Positions 1-8,416 of a DNA stretch of 27,118 nt are shown one piece after another. The stretch is from UBA4744 sp035282865. Lineage in GTDB: Bacteria; Actinomycetota; Acidimicrobiia; Spongiisociales; UBA4744. Position 1 is the first letter of the stretch, and every line of letters starts with the position of its first letter. A program made the position numbers and the translations under genes. The DNA is taken from assembly GCA_035282865.1 (NCBI GenBank), contig DATEVB010000143.1:1-27118 (forward strand). Direction: 5' to 3'. The notes beneath the pieces were generated by a model that had not been told where the DNA came from, ran no database searches, and worked only from the letters and a program-made list of their open reading frames with translations.

Positions 1-48
1 GGGTCTGTGCGGTCTTCAGTCTCCCGTAGTGGGAACCATCCTCCCTCC

Positions 49-69
49 GTCGAACCCGTGGGACTCGAC
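49..69. terminator. hairpin in left-edge spacer
   Basis: GTCGA (49-53) pairs with TCGAC (65-69), and inside it CCC (55-57) can pair with GGG (60-62). It lies downstream of asnS on the minus strand and could be a terminator for asnS or for a gene beyond the left edge. There is no T-tract on either side, so the role is uncertain. Confidence 0.25.
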
Positions 70-109
70 ACCCCCCACCCGCACGAGCTTCGCTCGTCAA
101 GGGGGAGGT
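70..109. repeat. long imperfect palindrome next to asnS 3' end
   Basis: ACGAGC (83-88), loop TTC and GCTCGT (92-97) form a perfect 6-bp stem. The C-rich flank at 71-80 can pair imperfectly with the G-rich flank at 101-108, which extends the structure to about 40 nt. It starts about 11 nt after the asnS stop on the minus strand. It may act as a terminator without a U-tract or be a dispersed palindromic repeat. One copy cannot tell these apart. Confidence 0.4.
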
Positions 110-119
110 ATGCGAGGCT

Positions 120-1514
120 CTAGAACTCCGCGCTGTTGGGGGTACGAGGGAACGGAATGACATCCCGGATGTTCTGCATTCCCGTCGAGAACTGCACCAG
201 TCGCTCGAACCCGAGACCAAAACCGGCGTGGGGAACCGACCCGAAGCGACGCAGGTCCATGTACCACCCGTAGTTGGCGGCGTCGAGACCCTTCCGTTCG
301 ATGCTGTCGACCAGCACATCGAGACGCTCCTCGCGCTGACTGCCCCCGATGATCTCCCCGACTCCCGGGAGCAGCACGTCGAGCGCTGCCACCGTATGTC
401 CATCGTCGTTGCGGCGCATGTAGAACGCTTTGATCCCGAACGGATAGTCGGTCACGATGACCGGCCGGCCGAAGGCCGTTTCCGCCAGATAGCGCTCGTG
501 TTCCGATTGCAGGTCGCTACCCCAGGAGACCGGGAACTCGAAACCGGCGTCTGCCTTCTGCAACACGTCGATCGCCTCGCCATAGGTGACCCGTTCGAAA
601 TCGCTCTCGGCGACCGAGGTGAGCCGTTCGATCAGCCCCTGGTCGACCCATTGATTGAAGAACTCGAGATCCTTTGCATTGTTGTCGAGGAGCCCACGGA
701 ACAGGTACCGCAGGTACTCCTCCGCCAAATCTGCATTGTCCTCGTTGTCGGCGAACGCCATTTCCGGCTCGATCATCCAGAACTCGGCGAGGTGACGCCG
801 GGTGTTTGAGTTCTCGGACCGGAACGTCGGTCCGAACGTGTAGACGTTGCTCAGGGCGCTCGCATACGTCTCGGCCTCGAGTTGTCCGCTCACCGTCAGG
901 TAGGTGGGTCTCCCGAAGAAGTCTTGCGAGTAATCCACCTGATGATCCTCGGTCCGGGGTGGCGAGGCCGGGTCGAGCGTTGTAACGCGGAACATGTCAC
1001 CGGCCCCTTCTGCGTCGCTTCCGGTGATGATGGGGGTATGGAGGTACAGGAAATCGCGCTCCTGGAAGAAGCGATGTGTTGAGGTGGCCAGGGCGTTGCG
1101 AACCCGCGCCACGGCACCAAACGTGTTGGTTCGTGGTCGCAGGTGGGCTAGTTCGCGCAAGCGTTCAAAGGAGATGCGCTTCTTCTGGAGCGGATACGTG
1201 TCGGGATCCGCCAGACCGTGGACCACGATCTCTGCCGCACGAAGCTCCACCCGCTGCCCGGCGCCCGGCGATTCGACCAATTCACCGGTGGCCGACACCG
1301 CCGCCCCGATATGGAGTTGCTGCACCTCAGACTGGTAATTGGCCAACGAACCCTCGGCGATGACTTGCAGTCCATCGAAGCTCGAGCCGTCGTTCAGCTC
1401 GAGAAACGAGAATCCACCCTTCGAGTCACGCCGGGTGCGGACCCACCCGGCAACCTTGACGATGGCACCAAAGTCGGCACGCTCCAGCACATGCTTGATG
1501 AGTTCACGCTTCAT
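120..1514 (-). CDS. asnS: asparaginyl-tRNA synthetase
   Basis: Class II aminoacyl-tRNA synthetase that charges tRNA-Asn with asparagine using ATP in the cytosol. The 464 residues match the usual bacterial AsnRS length. An N-terminal OB-fold anticodon-binding domain spans about residues 16-103. The class II core carries motif 2 (FRSE at 231-234, followed by NTRRHLAEF) and motif 3 (GFGLGFERL near 431-439). The C-terminus ends in the IPFPRTP signature typical of AsnRS rather than AspRS. The ATG start is preceded by GAGG about 7 nt upstream. The gene is divergent from the large glutamate dehydrogenase across 154 nt. Many well-studied actinobacteria (Streptomyces, Mycobacterium) lack AsnRS and make Asn-tRNA by amidation, so its presence gives a mild taxonomic hint. 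The AsnRS assignment is confident. Confidence 0.95.
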   Translation of the reverse strand: MKRELIKHVLERADFGAIVKVAGWVRTRRDSKGGFSFLELNDGSSFDGLQVIAEGSLANYQSEVQQLHIGAAVSATGELVESPGAGQRVELRAAEIVVHGLADPDTYPLQKKRISFERLRELAHLRPRTNTFGAVARVRNALATSTHRFFQERDFLYLHTPIITGSDAEGAGDMFRVTTLDPASPPRTEDHQVDYSQDFFGRPTYLTVSGQLEAETYASALSNVYTFGPTFRSENSNTRRHLAEFWMIEPEMAFADNEDNADLAEEYLRYLFRGLLDNNAKDLEFFNQWVDQGLIERLTSVAESDFERVTYGEAIDVLQKADAGFEFPVSWGSDLQSEHERYLAETAFGRPVIVTDYPFGIKAFYMRRNDDGHTVAALDVLLPGVGEIIGGSQREERLDVLVDSIERKGLDAANYGWYMDLRRFGSVPHAGFGLGFERLVQFSTGMQNIRDVIPFPRTPNSAEF

Positions 1515-1530
1515 GGCGGGCCTCGTGTCG

Positions 1531-1552
1531 TATCGTGGTCGCAGTTACGATA
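1531..1552. promoter_or_regulatory. inverted repeat between asnS and glutamate dehydrogenase
   Basis: TATCGT (1531-1536) and ACGATA (1547-1552) form a perfect 6-bp inverted repeat with a 10-nt spacer, 17 nt upstream of the asnS start. The position suits an operator in the divergent spacer. No known regulator motif was recognised. Confidence 0.25.
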
Positions 1553-1656
1553 GGCCAACCGAGCACCAGGCAGGTTCTGCTCCGGATCTCCAACATCAAC
1601 TCGCCGATCGTGCCCACCAACCTCATTCGATCGCATCGAGGGAGACGCGAGGGCGG

Positions 1657-1662
1657 TAACGT
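1657..1662 (+). promoter_or_regulatory. -10-like hexamer for a leaderless start
   Basis: TAACGT fits the actinobacterial TANNNT -10 pattern. It ends exactly 7 nt before the GTG at 1669, so transcription would begin at or next to the start codon. There is no clear Shine-Dalgarno sequence here. No convincing -35 element is visible. Confidence 0.4.
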
Positions 1663-1668
1663 AGCGGG

Positions 1669-4600
1669 GTGACCGGCAGGGACACGGCCGTGAATAACCA
1701 GATGCTGACTTCCGTCCTGGAGCTCGTCGCCAAGCGGGCGCCACAAGACGAACTCTCGGTGCTTTCTGCCTTCGCGGAAGCGTATATCCGCCGTCTCCCG
1801 GACAAGGGTGGGGCCCGACTGACTCCGGACGAGTGCTACGACCAGGTCGAGCATGTCTATCAGTTCATCAAGATCCGTCCGGACGGGATCAGTGCCGTCC
1901 GGGTCTTCACCCCCGACCGCCAAACGCACGGCTACGAGACCGGTGGGTCGGTTGTCGAGCTGATCGTTGACGATTCGCCCTTCCTGGTCGACTCCGTGAC
2001 CGCCGAGATCCAGACCCGCGGCATCGTCGTCCAACGGGTGCTGCATCCGGTCATCGGGGTCGTCCGAGACGTGACGGGCCTGCTCATCGAGGTGACCAAC
2101 GCCCGGCGCGCTCAACGGAGAGAATCAGTCCAGCATTACGAGCTGGACCGATCGCTCGACGATGAGGAAGCCGCCCACCTGGAAGCGGCGGTGAGTGCAG
2201 TGCTCGCCGATATCCGAGCCGTCGTTCGCGATTTTGAGCCGATGACCAGGGCCGTCGACCGCATGGTGGGCGTCGCAGAGGCCGGCCGGGCCCGTTATCC
2301 CGTCGAAGATGTCGACGAGGCGACGGCGTTCCTGCGATGGCTGCTCGACGGCAACTTCATCTTCTTGGGATTTCGCGAGTACCACATCACCGGAAAGGGC
2401 GCCGCCCGCACGCTGTCGGTCGTTCCCGGATCGGGGCTCGGAATACTCGCCGAGCACAAGGAATCGGCGTTCGCGACACCGGTGCTGATGAGCGACCTGC
2501 CCGATCACCTACGCCGGAGGTATGAGGAGGGTGGGTTGTTGGTGATCACTAAGACCAACCGACTGTCCACCGTGCACCGGCGCACCAAGATGGACTACGT
2601 GGGCGTCCGTCACCTCGCCCCGGACGGAGAGGTGATCGGCGAGGCGCGATTGGTCGGCTTGTTCACCTCGAAGACGTATTTGACCCGGGCCACGCAGATT
2701 CCCGTGCTGCACCGCAAGCTCGACCAGATCCTCGAAGCTGAAGACCTGATCGAAGGCTCGCACGACCATAAGCTGGCCATTCAACTCTTCGAGAGCTTCC
2801 CCAAGGACGAGCTATTCGCCACCCCGACCGACGATATCCGCAAGAGCATCGCCGGACTCTTGACCCAGGAGGAGTACCAGCAGGTCAAGCTCTTCGTCCG
2901 TCGTGACCTGCTGAACCGAAACGTCTCACTGCTGGTGTCCCTGCCGCGCGACCGGTTCAACGCCGACCTCCGCAGGGAGCTCCAAAATCTGTTCAGAGAG
3001 CGGTTCAACGGTACCTCGGTCGACTATCGCCTGGCCATGGGCGATACTGGAACGGCCCGTATCCACTTCACGGTGTGGGTCGACGAGGGCGGGATACCCG
3101 CCGTGTCGGCCAACGACCTGGAGAATGAGGTCATAGCCCTCGCCAGAAACTGGCAGGACCGGGTGACGGAACTCCTTGTCACCGGATTCGGCCCGCACCG
3201 GGGCCGGGAACTCGCCGAGCGATGGGTCGACCGGCTGCCCGACTACTACACCACCTCGGTACCCATCGAACTCACGCCCGGCGACATCCTCCGACTCGAC
3301 GAGCTTTCCGACCAGCGTCGGGTCGTGGTCGGCCTGCAGAACGAGCCGGGGCCGGGTGAACAGCTCACCCGGGTAGCCATCTACCGGCTCGAGGGCAAGC
3401 GACCCCTTTCGGACCTCATGCCCATCCTGGAAGATCTAGGGCTCTACGTCATCGAGGAAGTACCGGTTCGGTTGTTGGGGGGCAACCAGACGACCTTCAT
3501 CCATGATTTCGGTGTGCTGGGGTCCGACCGCCGCCCGCTCAACCTCGGCGAGGGGGTCGATCGCATCGCTGAAACGATCGAGGCCATCATCCACAGCCGG
3601 GCGGAATCCGACTCCCTGAACCGCCTGATCGTCCTCAGCGATCTCACCCACCGGCAGGTCGGCATCCTGCGCGCCTACCGAACGTATGCGCGGCGCGTCA
3701 ATCCCGGGTTTACCGTCGCGTACGTCAACGAGGCGTTCGCCGAACACCCCGGGCTTGCTGTCAAGCTGATCGAGTTGTTCGAGGCCCGGTTCGACCCGAG
3801 TCGGACCGATGCGGACCCAGCCGGTCTCCGCGAAAGCATCCTCGCCGACCTCGAGACGGTCCAGTCGCTCGACCAGGACCGCATCCTGCGCGGGTTCCTC
3901 GGACTGATCGAAGCAACGGTACGCACCAACGCCTTCCGCCCCGATCGCCAATCGCTCAGTTTCAAGCTGCACTCGGCATCGGTCCCCGAGATGCCAAAGC
4001 CATACCCGCTCTACGAGATCTTCGTGTACGCGCCGGGAATCGAAGGGATCCACTTGCGGGGGGGCATGGTGGCCCGCGGAGGACTTCGCTGGTCGACGCG
4101 GCGGGAGGACTACCGCACAGAGGTGCTCGGGCTGATGAAAGCCCAGATGACCAAGAACGCCGTCATCGTTCCCACCGGTTCGAAGGGCGGTTTCGTCCTG
4201 CGAGGCGCGGTCGACCCGGCCGAGCTCAAGGATGCCATAAAGAGGGGTTACCTGGTGTTCATCCGCGGGTTGCTGGATGTGACCGACAACCTGGCGGGCG
4301 GGCGGGTCGTGCATCCCCCCAACGTTCGGATCCTCGACGCTGATGACCCCTATCTCGTTGTCGCGGCGGACAAGGGCACGGCTACCTTCTCCGATGCCGC
4401 CAATGAGGTGGCCGCCGAATACGGCTACTGGCTCGGCGATGCGTTCGCCTCGGGAGGTTCGGCCGGGTACGACCACAAGCAACTGGGCATCACCGCCCGG
4501 GGTGGATGGGAGTCCGTGAAATGGCATTTCCGGGCGATGGGTAGGGACCCCGACAAGGAGTCACTCACCGTTATCGGCATCGGCGACATGTCGGGAGACG

Positions 4601-6456
4601 TGTTCGGCAACGGCATGCTCCTCTCCGACCAGATTCGTCTGATCGCTGCTTTCGACCACCGCCACATCTTCATCGATCCAGACCCCGATCCGGCGGTGAG
4701 TTACTCGGAGCGCCGGCGCCTCTACGACCTACCCGCGTCCACCTGGGACTCGTACGACAAGGCGCTCCTGTCGGAAGGTGGGGGGGTATTCCCCCGTACG
4801 GCCAAGCGCATCGAACTCAGCCCGCAGATGCGAGAGTCGCTCGGCACCGATGCCATCGCAGTGACTCCCGACGAGCTGATGAAGATCATCCTGCATGCCC
4901 CGGTCGACTTGCTGTGGAACGGCGGCATCGGTACCTACGTAAAAGCCACCGACGAATCACACGATGCGGTGGGCGACCGGGCCAACGATGCGATCCGCAT
5001 CAACGGGCGAGAGCTTCGCTGCAAGGTGATCGGTGAGGGAGGCAACCTGGGACTCACCCAGCGGGGCCGCATCGAGTACGCCATGGCCGGTGGCCGGGTC
5101 AACACCGACTTCATCGACAATTCGGGAGGCGTCCACTGCTCCGACCGGGAAGTCAACCTGAAGATCCTGTTGGGTATGGCCGAGGAGCGTGGAGACCTGG
5201 ACCGTTCCGGGAGAGACGAACTGGTGGCGAAGGTAGCCGGCGACGTCGTGGAGGCGATCCTCTACGACAACTTCCTTCAAGCACAGATTCTCTCCCAGGA
5301 AGTGGAGGCCTCTGCCGGTCGTCTCGAAGCCTACGAGGACCTCATGCAAAGCCTCGAGGGCGAAGAGTTGCTCGACCGTGAGATCGAGCAATTGCCTACC
5401 GCTGAGGAGATCACTGAGCGGGCGCGGTCCGGATCGGGCCTCACCAGCCCGGAACTGGCCGTGCTGCTCGCCTACGCCAAGCGGAGCCTGGCCGAATCCC
5501 TCCTCAACTCCGATCTTCCTCAATGGCCTGAGTTCGAAGCGAGGTTGCCCGGTTACTTCCCCGGGCCGGTGGTCGAGCGCTTCCGGGACCTCATTCCTCT
5601 TCATCCTCTTCGACGGGAACTGATCTCCACGCTGGTCGCCAACGAGGTCATCAATTCCGAAGGCATCACGTTCGTGTCTCGACTCACCGCCGAAACCGGC
5701 ACGGAACCGGCCGAGGTGGTTCGCTGCTACCAGATCGCACGCGAGGTAACCGGTGCCGAGGAACGGTGGGACGCCATCGAAAGCCTGGTTGGCACCATCC
5801 AGCCGGAACTGCAAAGTGAACTGATGGGCGGGGTGGACTGGCTGGTCGAGGCCATCTCGCGCTGGTATCTCGCCCACTCCGGCGCCGAACCGATGGTCGG
5901 AGCTATCGAAGCAGCCAAGGCGGCCTTCGTGGAGATCTCGGCGGCCCTCCCCGATATCGGACCGGTTCAGTGGAGGACAGAACGAAGCCTGATCGTTGAA
6001 CAACTGGCCGGCCAAGGAGTGCCAGAAGCGGTGGCCTACCGGCACGCCTATCAGGGCGAACTGGCCCATGCGCCCGACATCATCGAATTGGGACACATCA
6101 CCGGTAGACCCATCCGGTACGTGGCCCGGGTCTTCTTCTTGCTCGGCCAGTTGTTCGGCATCAACTGGCTCGAAGCCCGGGTTGATCAGCTCCCGGCCTC
6201 ATCCCGCTGGCACCGGCGGGCCGTCCAGGCCGTCGAGGAAGATCTGCTCAACCTGCGACGGGAGCTCGCCGGGCGGGTATTGACCGAGGCAGCACCCCAC
6301 ACGACTCCTCAGGAAGCGATGGAAACCTATCTGGCTACCAGGGGCAAGTCGCACGATCGACTCACTCGGTTCATGCGCACCCTCGCGCTCGACGGCGTGG
6401 ACGATGTTGCTTCGGTGATCGTGGCCATTCGCCAGATCCGCGCCCTGGTTGGGTAG
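1669..6456 (+). CDS. gdh: NAD-specific glutamate dehydrogenase, large 180-kDa class
   Basis: Catalyses reversible oxidative deamination of glutamate to 2-oxoglutarate and ammonia with NAD, feeding carbon into the TCA cycle. The 1595 residues match the GDH-180 class, which has long N-terminal ACT-type regulatory segments, a central catalytic domain and a C-terminal helical domain. The catalytic core includes LRGGMVARGGLRWS (from about residue 796) and a substrate-lysine motif with K839 in SKGGF. A dinucleotide-binding loop, GIGDMSGDVFGNG, lies near residue 970. Unlike the small homologue at 20.2 kb, the active-site lysine is intact. The GTG at 1669 is chosen because TAACGT ends 7 nt before it. 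A GTG at 1690 with AGGGA upstream is an alternative. The gene is monocistronic and convergent with the next gene. Confidence 0.93.
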   Translation: MTGRDTAVNNQMLTSVLELVAKRAPQDELSVLSAFAEAYIRRLPDKGGARLTPDECYDQVEHVYQFIKIRPDGISAVRVFTPDRQTHGYETGGSVVELIVDDSPFLVDSVTAEIQTRGIVVQRVLHPVIGVVRDVTGLLIEVTNARRAQRRESVQHYELDRSLDDEEAAHLEAAVSAVLADIRAVVRDFEPMTRAVDRMVGVAEAGRARYPVEDVDEATAFLRWLLDGNFIFLGFREYHITGKGAARTLSVVPGSGLGILAEHKESAFATPVLMSDLPDHLRRRYEEGGLLVITKTNRLSTVHRRTKMDYVGVRHLAPDGEVIGEARLVGLFTSKTYLTRATQIPVLHRKLDQILEAEDLIEGSHDHKLAIQLFESFPKDELFATPTDDIRKSIAGLLTQEEYQQVKLFVRRDLLNRNVSLLVSLPRDRFNADLRRELQNLFRERFNGTSVDYRLAMGDTGTARIHFTVWVDEGGIPAVSANDLENEVIALARNWQDRVTELLVTGFGPHRGRELAERWVDRLPDYYTTSVPIELTPGDILRLDELSDQRRVVVGLQNEPGPGEQLTRVAIYRLEGKRPLSDLMPILEDLGLYVIEEVPVRLLGGNQTTFIHDFGVLGSDRRPLNLGEGVDRIAETIEAIIHSRAESDSLNRLIVLSDLTHRQVGILRAYRTYARRVNPGFTVAYVNEAFAEHPGLAVKLIELFEARFDPSRTDADPAGLRESILADLETVQSLDQDRILRGFLGLIEATVRTNAFRPDRQSLSFKLHSASVPEMPKPYPLYEIFVYAPGIEGIHLRGGMVARGGLRWSTRREDYRTEVLGLMKAQMTKNAVIVPTGSKGGFVLRGAVDPAELKDAIKRGYLVFIRGLLDVTDNLAGGRVVHPPNVRILDADDPYLVVAADKGTATFSDAANEVAAEYGYWLGDAFASGGSAGYDHKQLGITARGGWESVKWHFRAMGRDPDKESLTVIGIGDMSGDVFGNGMLLSDQIRLIAAFDHRHIFIDPDPDPAVSYSERRRLYDLPASTWDSYDKALLSEGGGVFPRTAKRIELSPQMRESLGTDAIAVTPDELMKIILHAPVDLLWNGGIGTYVKATDESHDAVGDRANDAIRINGRELRCKVIGEGGNLGLTQRGRIEYAMAGGRVNTDFIDNSGGVHCSDREVNLKILLGMAEERGDLDRSGRDELVAKVAGDVVEAILYDNFLQAQILSQEVEASAGRLEAYEDLMQSLEGEELLDREIEQLPTAEEITERARSGSGLTSPELAVLLAYAKRSLAESLLNSDLPQWPEFEARLPGYFPGPVVERFRDLIPLHPLRRELISTLVANEVINSEGITFVSRLTAETGTEPAEVVRCYQIAREVTGAEERWDAIESLVGTIQPELQSELMGGVDWLVEAISRWYLAHSGAEPMVGAIEAAKAAFVEISAALPDIGPVQWRTERSLIVEQLAGQGVPEAVAYRHAYQGELAHAPDIIELGHITGRPIRYVARVFFLLGQLFGINWLEARVDQLPASSRWHRRAVQAVEEDLLNLRRELAGRVLTEAAPHTTPQEAMETYLATRGKSHDRLTRFMRTLALDGVDDVASVIVAIRQIRALVG

Positions 6457-6457
6457 A

Positions 6458-6475
6458 CCGGAACTAGTCATCCGG
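6458..6475. terminator. weak hairpin after glutamate dehydrogenase
   Basis: CCGGA (6458-6462) pairs with TCCGG (6471-6475) across an 8-nt loop, starting just after the glutamate dehydrogenase stop in a convergent spacer. There is no T-tract, so it is a weak terminator candidate. Confidence 0.25.
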
Positions 6476-6552
6476 CGAGCGGAATCAACCCTTCGTTGGG
6501 CGGCCTCTTCACCACGATGAGCACACCACGGGTATCTCCGTACGTTGACGCA

Positions 6553-6984
6553 TCAAACGATGTTGTGGCCCCGGCGGCGGAGCTCGTCGAGGAGCGCCTG
6601 GTCGGTGAACAGCACCAGCTCCGGCCCCCAGTCCTGCTGTCCGGGTGGTTCGTCCGATGTTGCAGCCAGCAGCTCGATCACTCGGTCCCGCAGGGTTCGG
6701 GCCCAGGCCCGGCCTCTGGCAGAGCCCTGTGGCGTGAGCGTGGCGTCGGCGTTGACCGTGAAAAGTTGCACGGCTATCTGGGGATTGGTTCGCGAGCCTT
6801 TCTCGCCGTAGACGATCATCACGGAGCCCGCCGGAACATCTTGAATGCCGCCAACGGCAACGAAATCCCCCTCGAATGCCCACCCGGAATCTTTCGATTC
6901 GTCCACCGAATAGACGACTTTTGCCCAGTTCTTGTGGCGTTCGTCACCGAGCAGCGGCACGTCGACCGGCACCATCACTTCCAT
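6553..6984 (-). CDS. hypothetical protein, 143 aa
   Basis: I do not recognise a family. The protein is soluble-looking, with no signal peptide or membrane segment. The N-terminal half is beta-like (PVDVPLLGDERH, VYSVDESKDSGWAFEGDFVA, SVMIVYGEKGSR). The C-terminal half is helical (WARTLRDRVIELLAA, ALLDELRRRGHNIV). It is accepted as real because it fills the gap between two convergent/divergent genes, has codon use like its neighbours and ends just before the glutamate dehydrogenase 3' end. A TACAGT hexamer on the minus strand (6992-6997) ends 8 nt before the ATG, which suits a leaderless transcript. It is divergent from the sigma factor gene. Function is unknown. Confidence 0.65.
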   Translation of the reverse strand: MEVMVPVDVPLLGDERHKNWAKVVYSVDESKDSGWAFEGDFVAVGGIQDVPAGSVMIVYGEKGSRTNPQIAVQLFTVNADATLTPQGSARGRAWARTLRDRVIELLAATSDEPPGQQDWGPELVLFTDQALLDELRRRGHNIV

Positions 6985-6991
6985 GCCGGGA

Positions 6992-6997
6992 ACTGTA
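6992..6997 (-). promoter_or_regulatory. -10-like hexamer of the 143-aa gene
   Basis: TACAGT on the minus strand fits TANNNT and ends 8 nt before the ATG at 6984. No Shine-Dalgarno sequence is seen, so near-leaderless transcription is inferred. No -35 element was recognised. Confidence 0.3.
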
Positions 6998-7182
6998 CCG
7001 GCTTGCCCGGACGTCGAAATGCCGTGCAGAGCCGCAGATCATGGAAATGGAGATCCAAAACCCGATCAGGGCCGTATCGAGAATGGGAATGCATACCTGC
7101 TCATCGCGGTTTACCGTTAGTTCGGGAACAAAAACCTCTCGAACATGAGTTCGTAGTGATGCAGAATGGGAATGGGGAGAAC

Positions 7183-8136
7183 ATGGCGAAATATCAGCGC
7201 CATACCGGCAGCGATCTCTTGGATGACAGGGGCCGGCTGACGCCGGACCTGGTCAACCAGTACCTGGCGGGCATCGGCGCGTTCGATCTCCTGACCGCCG
7301 ACCAGGAAGTTGAACTTGCCCAACGGATCGAAGCCGGCAACGCGGCCCGCCGGGCGCTGGATGCCGGCGAGCCGACCGACGCCAAGGAGCGGGCGCGGCT
7401 GCAAAGGGCGGCACGCGACGGACGTGACGCGCAAAGCGAGTTCTTGACCGCCAACCTTCGTCTCGTCGTCTCCAATGCCCGCCGTTATGCCAACGTGTCT
7501 GGTATGGATCTGCTGGACCTGATACAAGAGGGCAACCTTGGCCTGATCCGCGCCGTTGAGAAGTTCGACTGGCGCAAGGGTTTCAAATTCTCCACGTACG
7601 CAACCTGGTGGATCCGTCAGGCAATCACCCGGGCGATCGCCCAGCAGTCGCGCACCGTCCGGATCCCGGTCCACCTCCACGACATCCTCGGAACCGTCCG
7701 ATCGGCCCAGCACGCCCTGGCTGCCGACAAGGGCCGGCTCCCCACCCCTGAGGAGATCGCCAAAGAGACCGGCATCGACCTGTCGCGTGTCAAGCAAGCG
7801 CTAGACGCCACCGACACGGTCGCCTCGTTGGAGGCTCCCATCGGAGACGATGGGGCCATCCTCGGAGACTTCATCCAGGATGACGAAGTGGACGATCCGG
7901 CTCGAGCGCTCGAGGAGCTCGAAGTCCAGGAAACCATCATGCGATCGTTGAGCAAGCTCCCGGAACGAGAGGCAACGGTTCTCTCGCTGCGTTTCGGCCT
8001 GCACGACGGGCGGCCGCGGCCCCTCAAAGAGGTCGCCGACGAGCTGGAACTGAGCAGCGAACGGGTCCGCCAGATCGAACGGAACGCCCTGGCCCGTCTC
8101 CGTGAGGAGACAGCCCGCCTAGGGGATGTGGCATGA
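7183..8136 (+). CDS. RNA polymerase sigma-70 family factor, group 2
   Basis: A promoter-recognition subunit of RNA polymerase with 317 residues. Region 1.2 (NQYLAGIGAFDLLTADQEVE, about 25-45) is followed by region 2 with DLIQEGNLGLIRAVEKFDW and FSTYATWWIRQAITRAI, which carry core binding and -10 recognition. Region 3 follows, then region 4 with LPEREATVLSLRFGL and the helix-turn-helix KEVADELELSSERVRQIERN. There is no long acidic N-terminal 1.1 region. That and the length point to a group 2 (SigB/HrdA-like) factor rather than the principal one, though a short principal factor cannot be excluded. The ATG at 7183 is chosen because GGGGAGA lies just upstream. The open frame runs much further upstream without conserved sequence. 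It is convergent with the lipoprotein gene to its right. Confidence 0.9.
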   Translation: MAKYQRHTGSDLLDDRGRLTPDLVNQYLAGIGAFDLLTADQEVELAQRIEAGNAARRALDAGEPTDAKERARLQRAARDGRDAQSEFLTANLRLVVSNARRYANVSGMDLLDLIQEGNLGLIRAVEKFDWRKGFKFSTYATWWIRQAITRAIAQQSRTVRIPVHLHDILGTVRSAQHALAADKGRLPTPEEIAKETGIDLSRVKQALDATDTVASLEAPIGDDGAILGDFIQDDEVDDPARALEELEVQETIMRSLSKLPEREATVLSLRFGLHDGRPRPLKEVADELELSSERVRQIERNALARLREETARLGDVA

Positions 8137-8243
8137 GGCGCCACGCGCCGGCCACCAGCAGATAGCGGACAGCGGCCAAGTTGGTGAGAACCGATCCCCT
8201 TCATTCGAGCTTGTCCGGCTCGCCATCCCCCATTGCCGACTTC

Positions 8244-8264
8244 GTTCGCCCGGGGAAGGCGAAC
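8244..8264 (+). terminator. probable terminator of the sigma factor gene
   Basis: GTTCGCC (8244-8250) pairs perfectly with GGCGAAC (8258-8264) across a 7-nt loop and is followed by TTT. It lies about 110 nt after the sigma factor stop, inside a 280-nt convergent gap (8137-8416) in which no gene was seen. Confidence 0.5.
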
Positions 8265-8304
8265 TTTGGCAACGGTCGCCCGAGGCTGGGAGGCGAACCG
8301 CACT

Positions 8305-8324
8305 CCTATGCCCGGAGGCATGGG
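8305..8324. terminator. probable bidirectional terminator hairpin
   Basis: An 8-bp stem (8305-8312 with 8317-8324, one T-G wobble) closes a CGGA tetraloop. It sits in the same gene-free convergent gap and could stop the minus-strand lipoprotein transcript. No T-tract is present. The rest of the gap shows no tRNA or other RNA that I can recognise. Confidence 0.4.
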
Positions 8325-8416
8325 AAGTTGGTGTGCGGCGGCTGGGGGCACTCGAGCGAGCCGTTGCCACTACCACCGTACCGCGAGTTACCCCCTTTCA
8401 TGGTGGATCCTGCCCC

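Noticed and set aside
3436..4527. Minus-strand frame inside the large glutamate dehydrogenase
   Set aside because: Antisense shadow of the catalytic domain. The same holds for the frame at 4957-6096.
7124..7150. ECF-type promoter (GGGAAC ... GTT) before the sigma factor gene
   Set aside because: The spacing does not fit the usual 16-18 bp and no other copy was found.
8137..8416. Possible tRNA in the convergent gap
   Set aside because: GTTCG-containing loops occur on both strands, but none has the T-loop A58 or a matching acceptor and anticodon arm.
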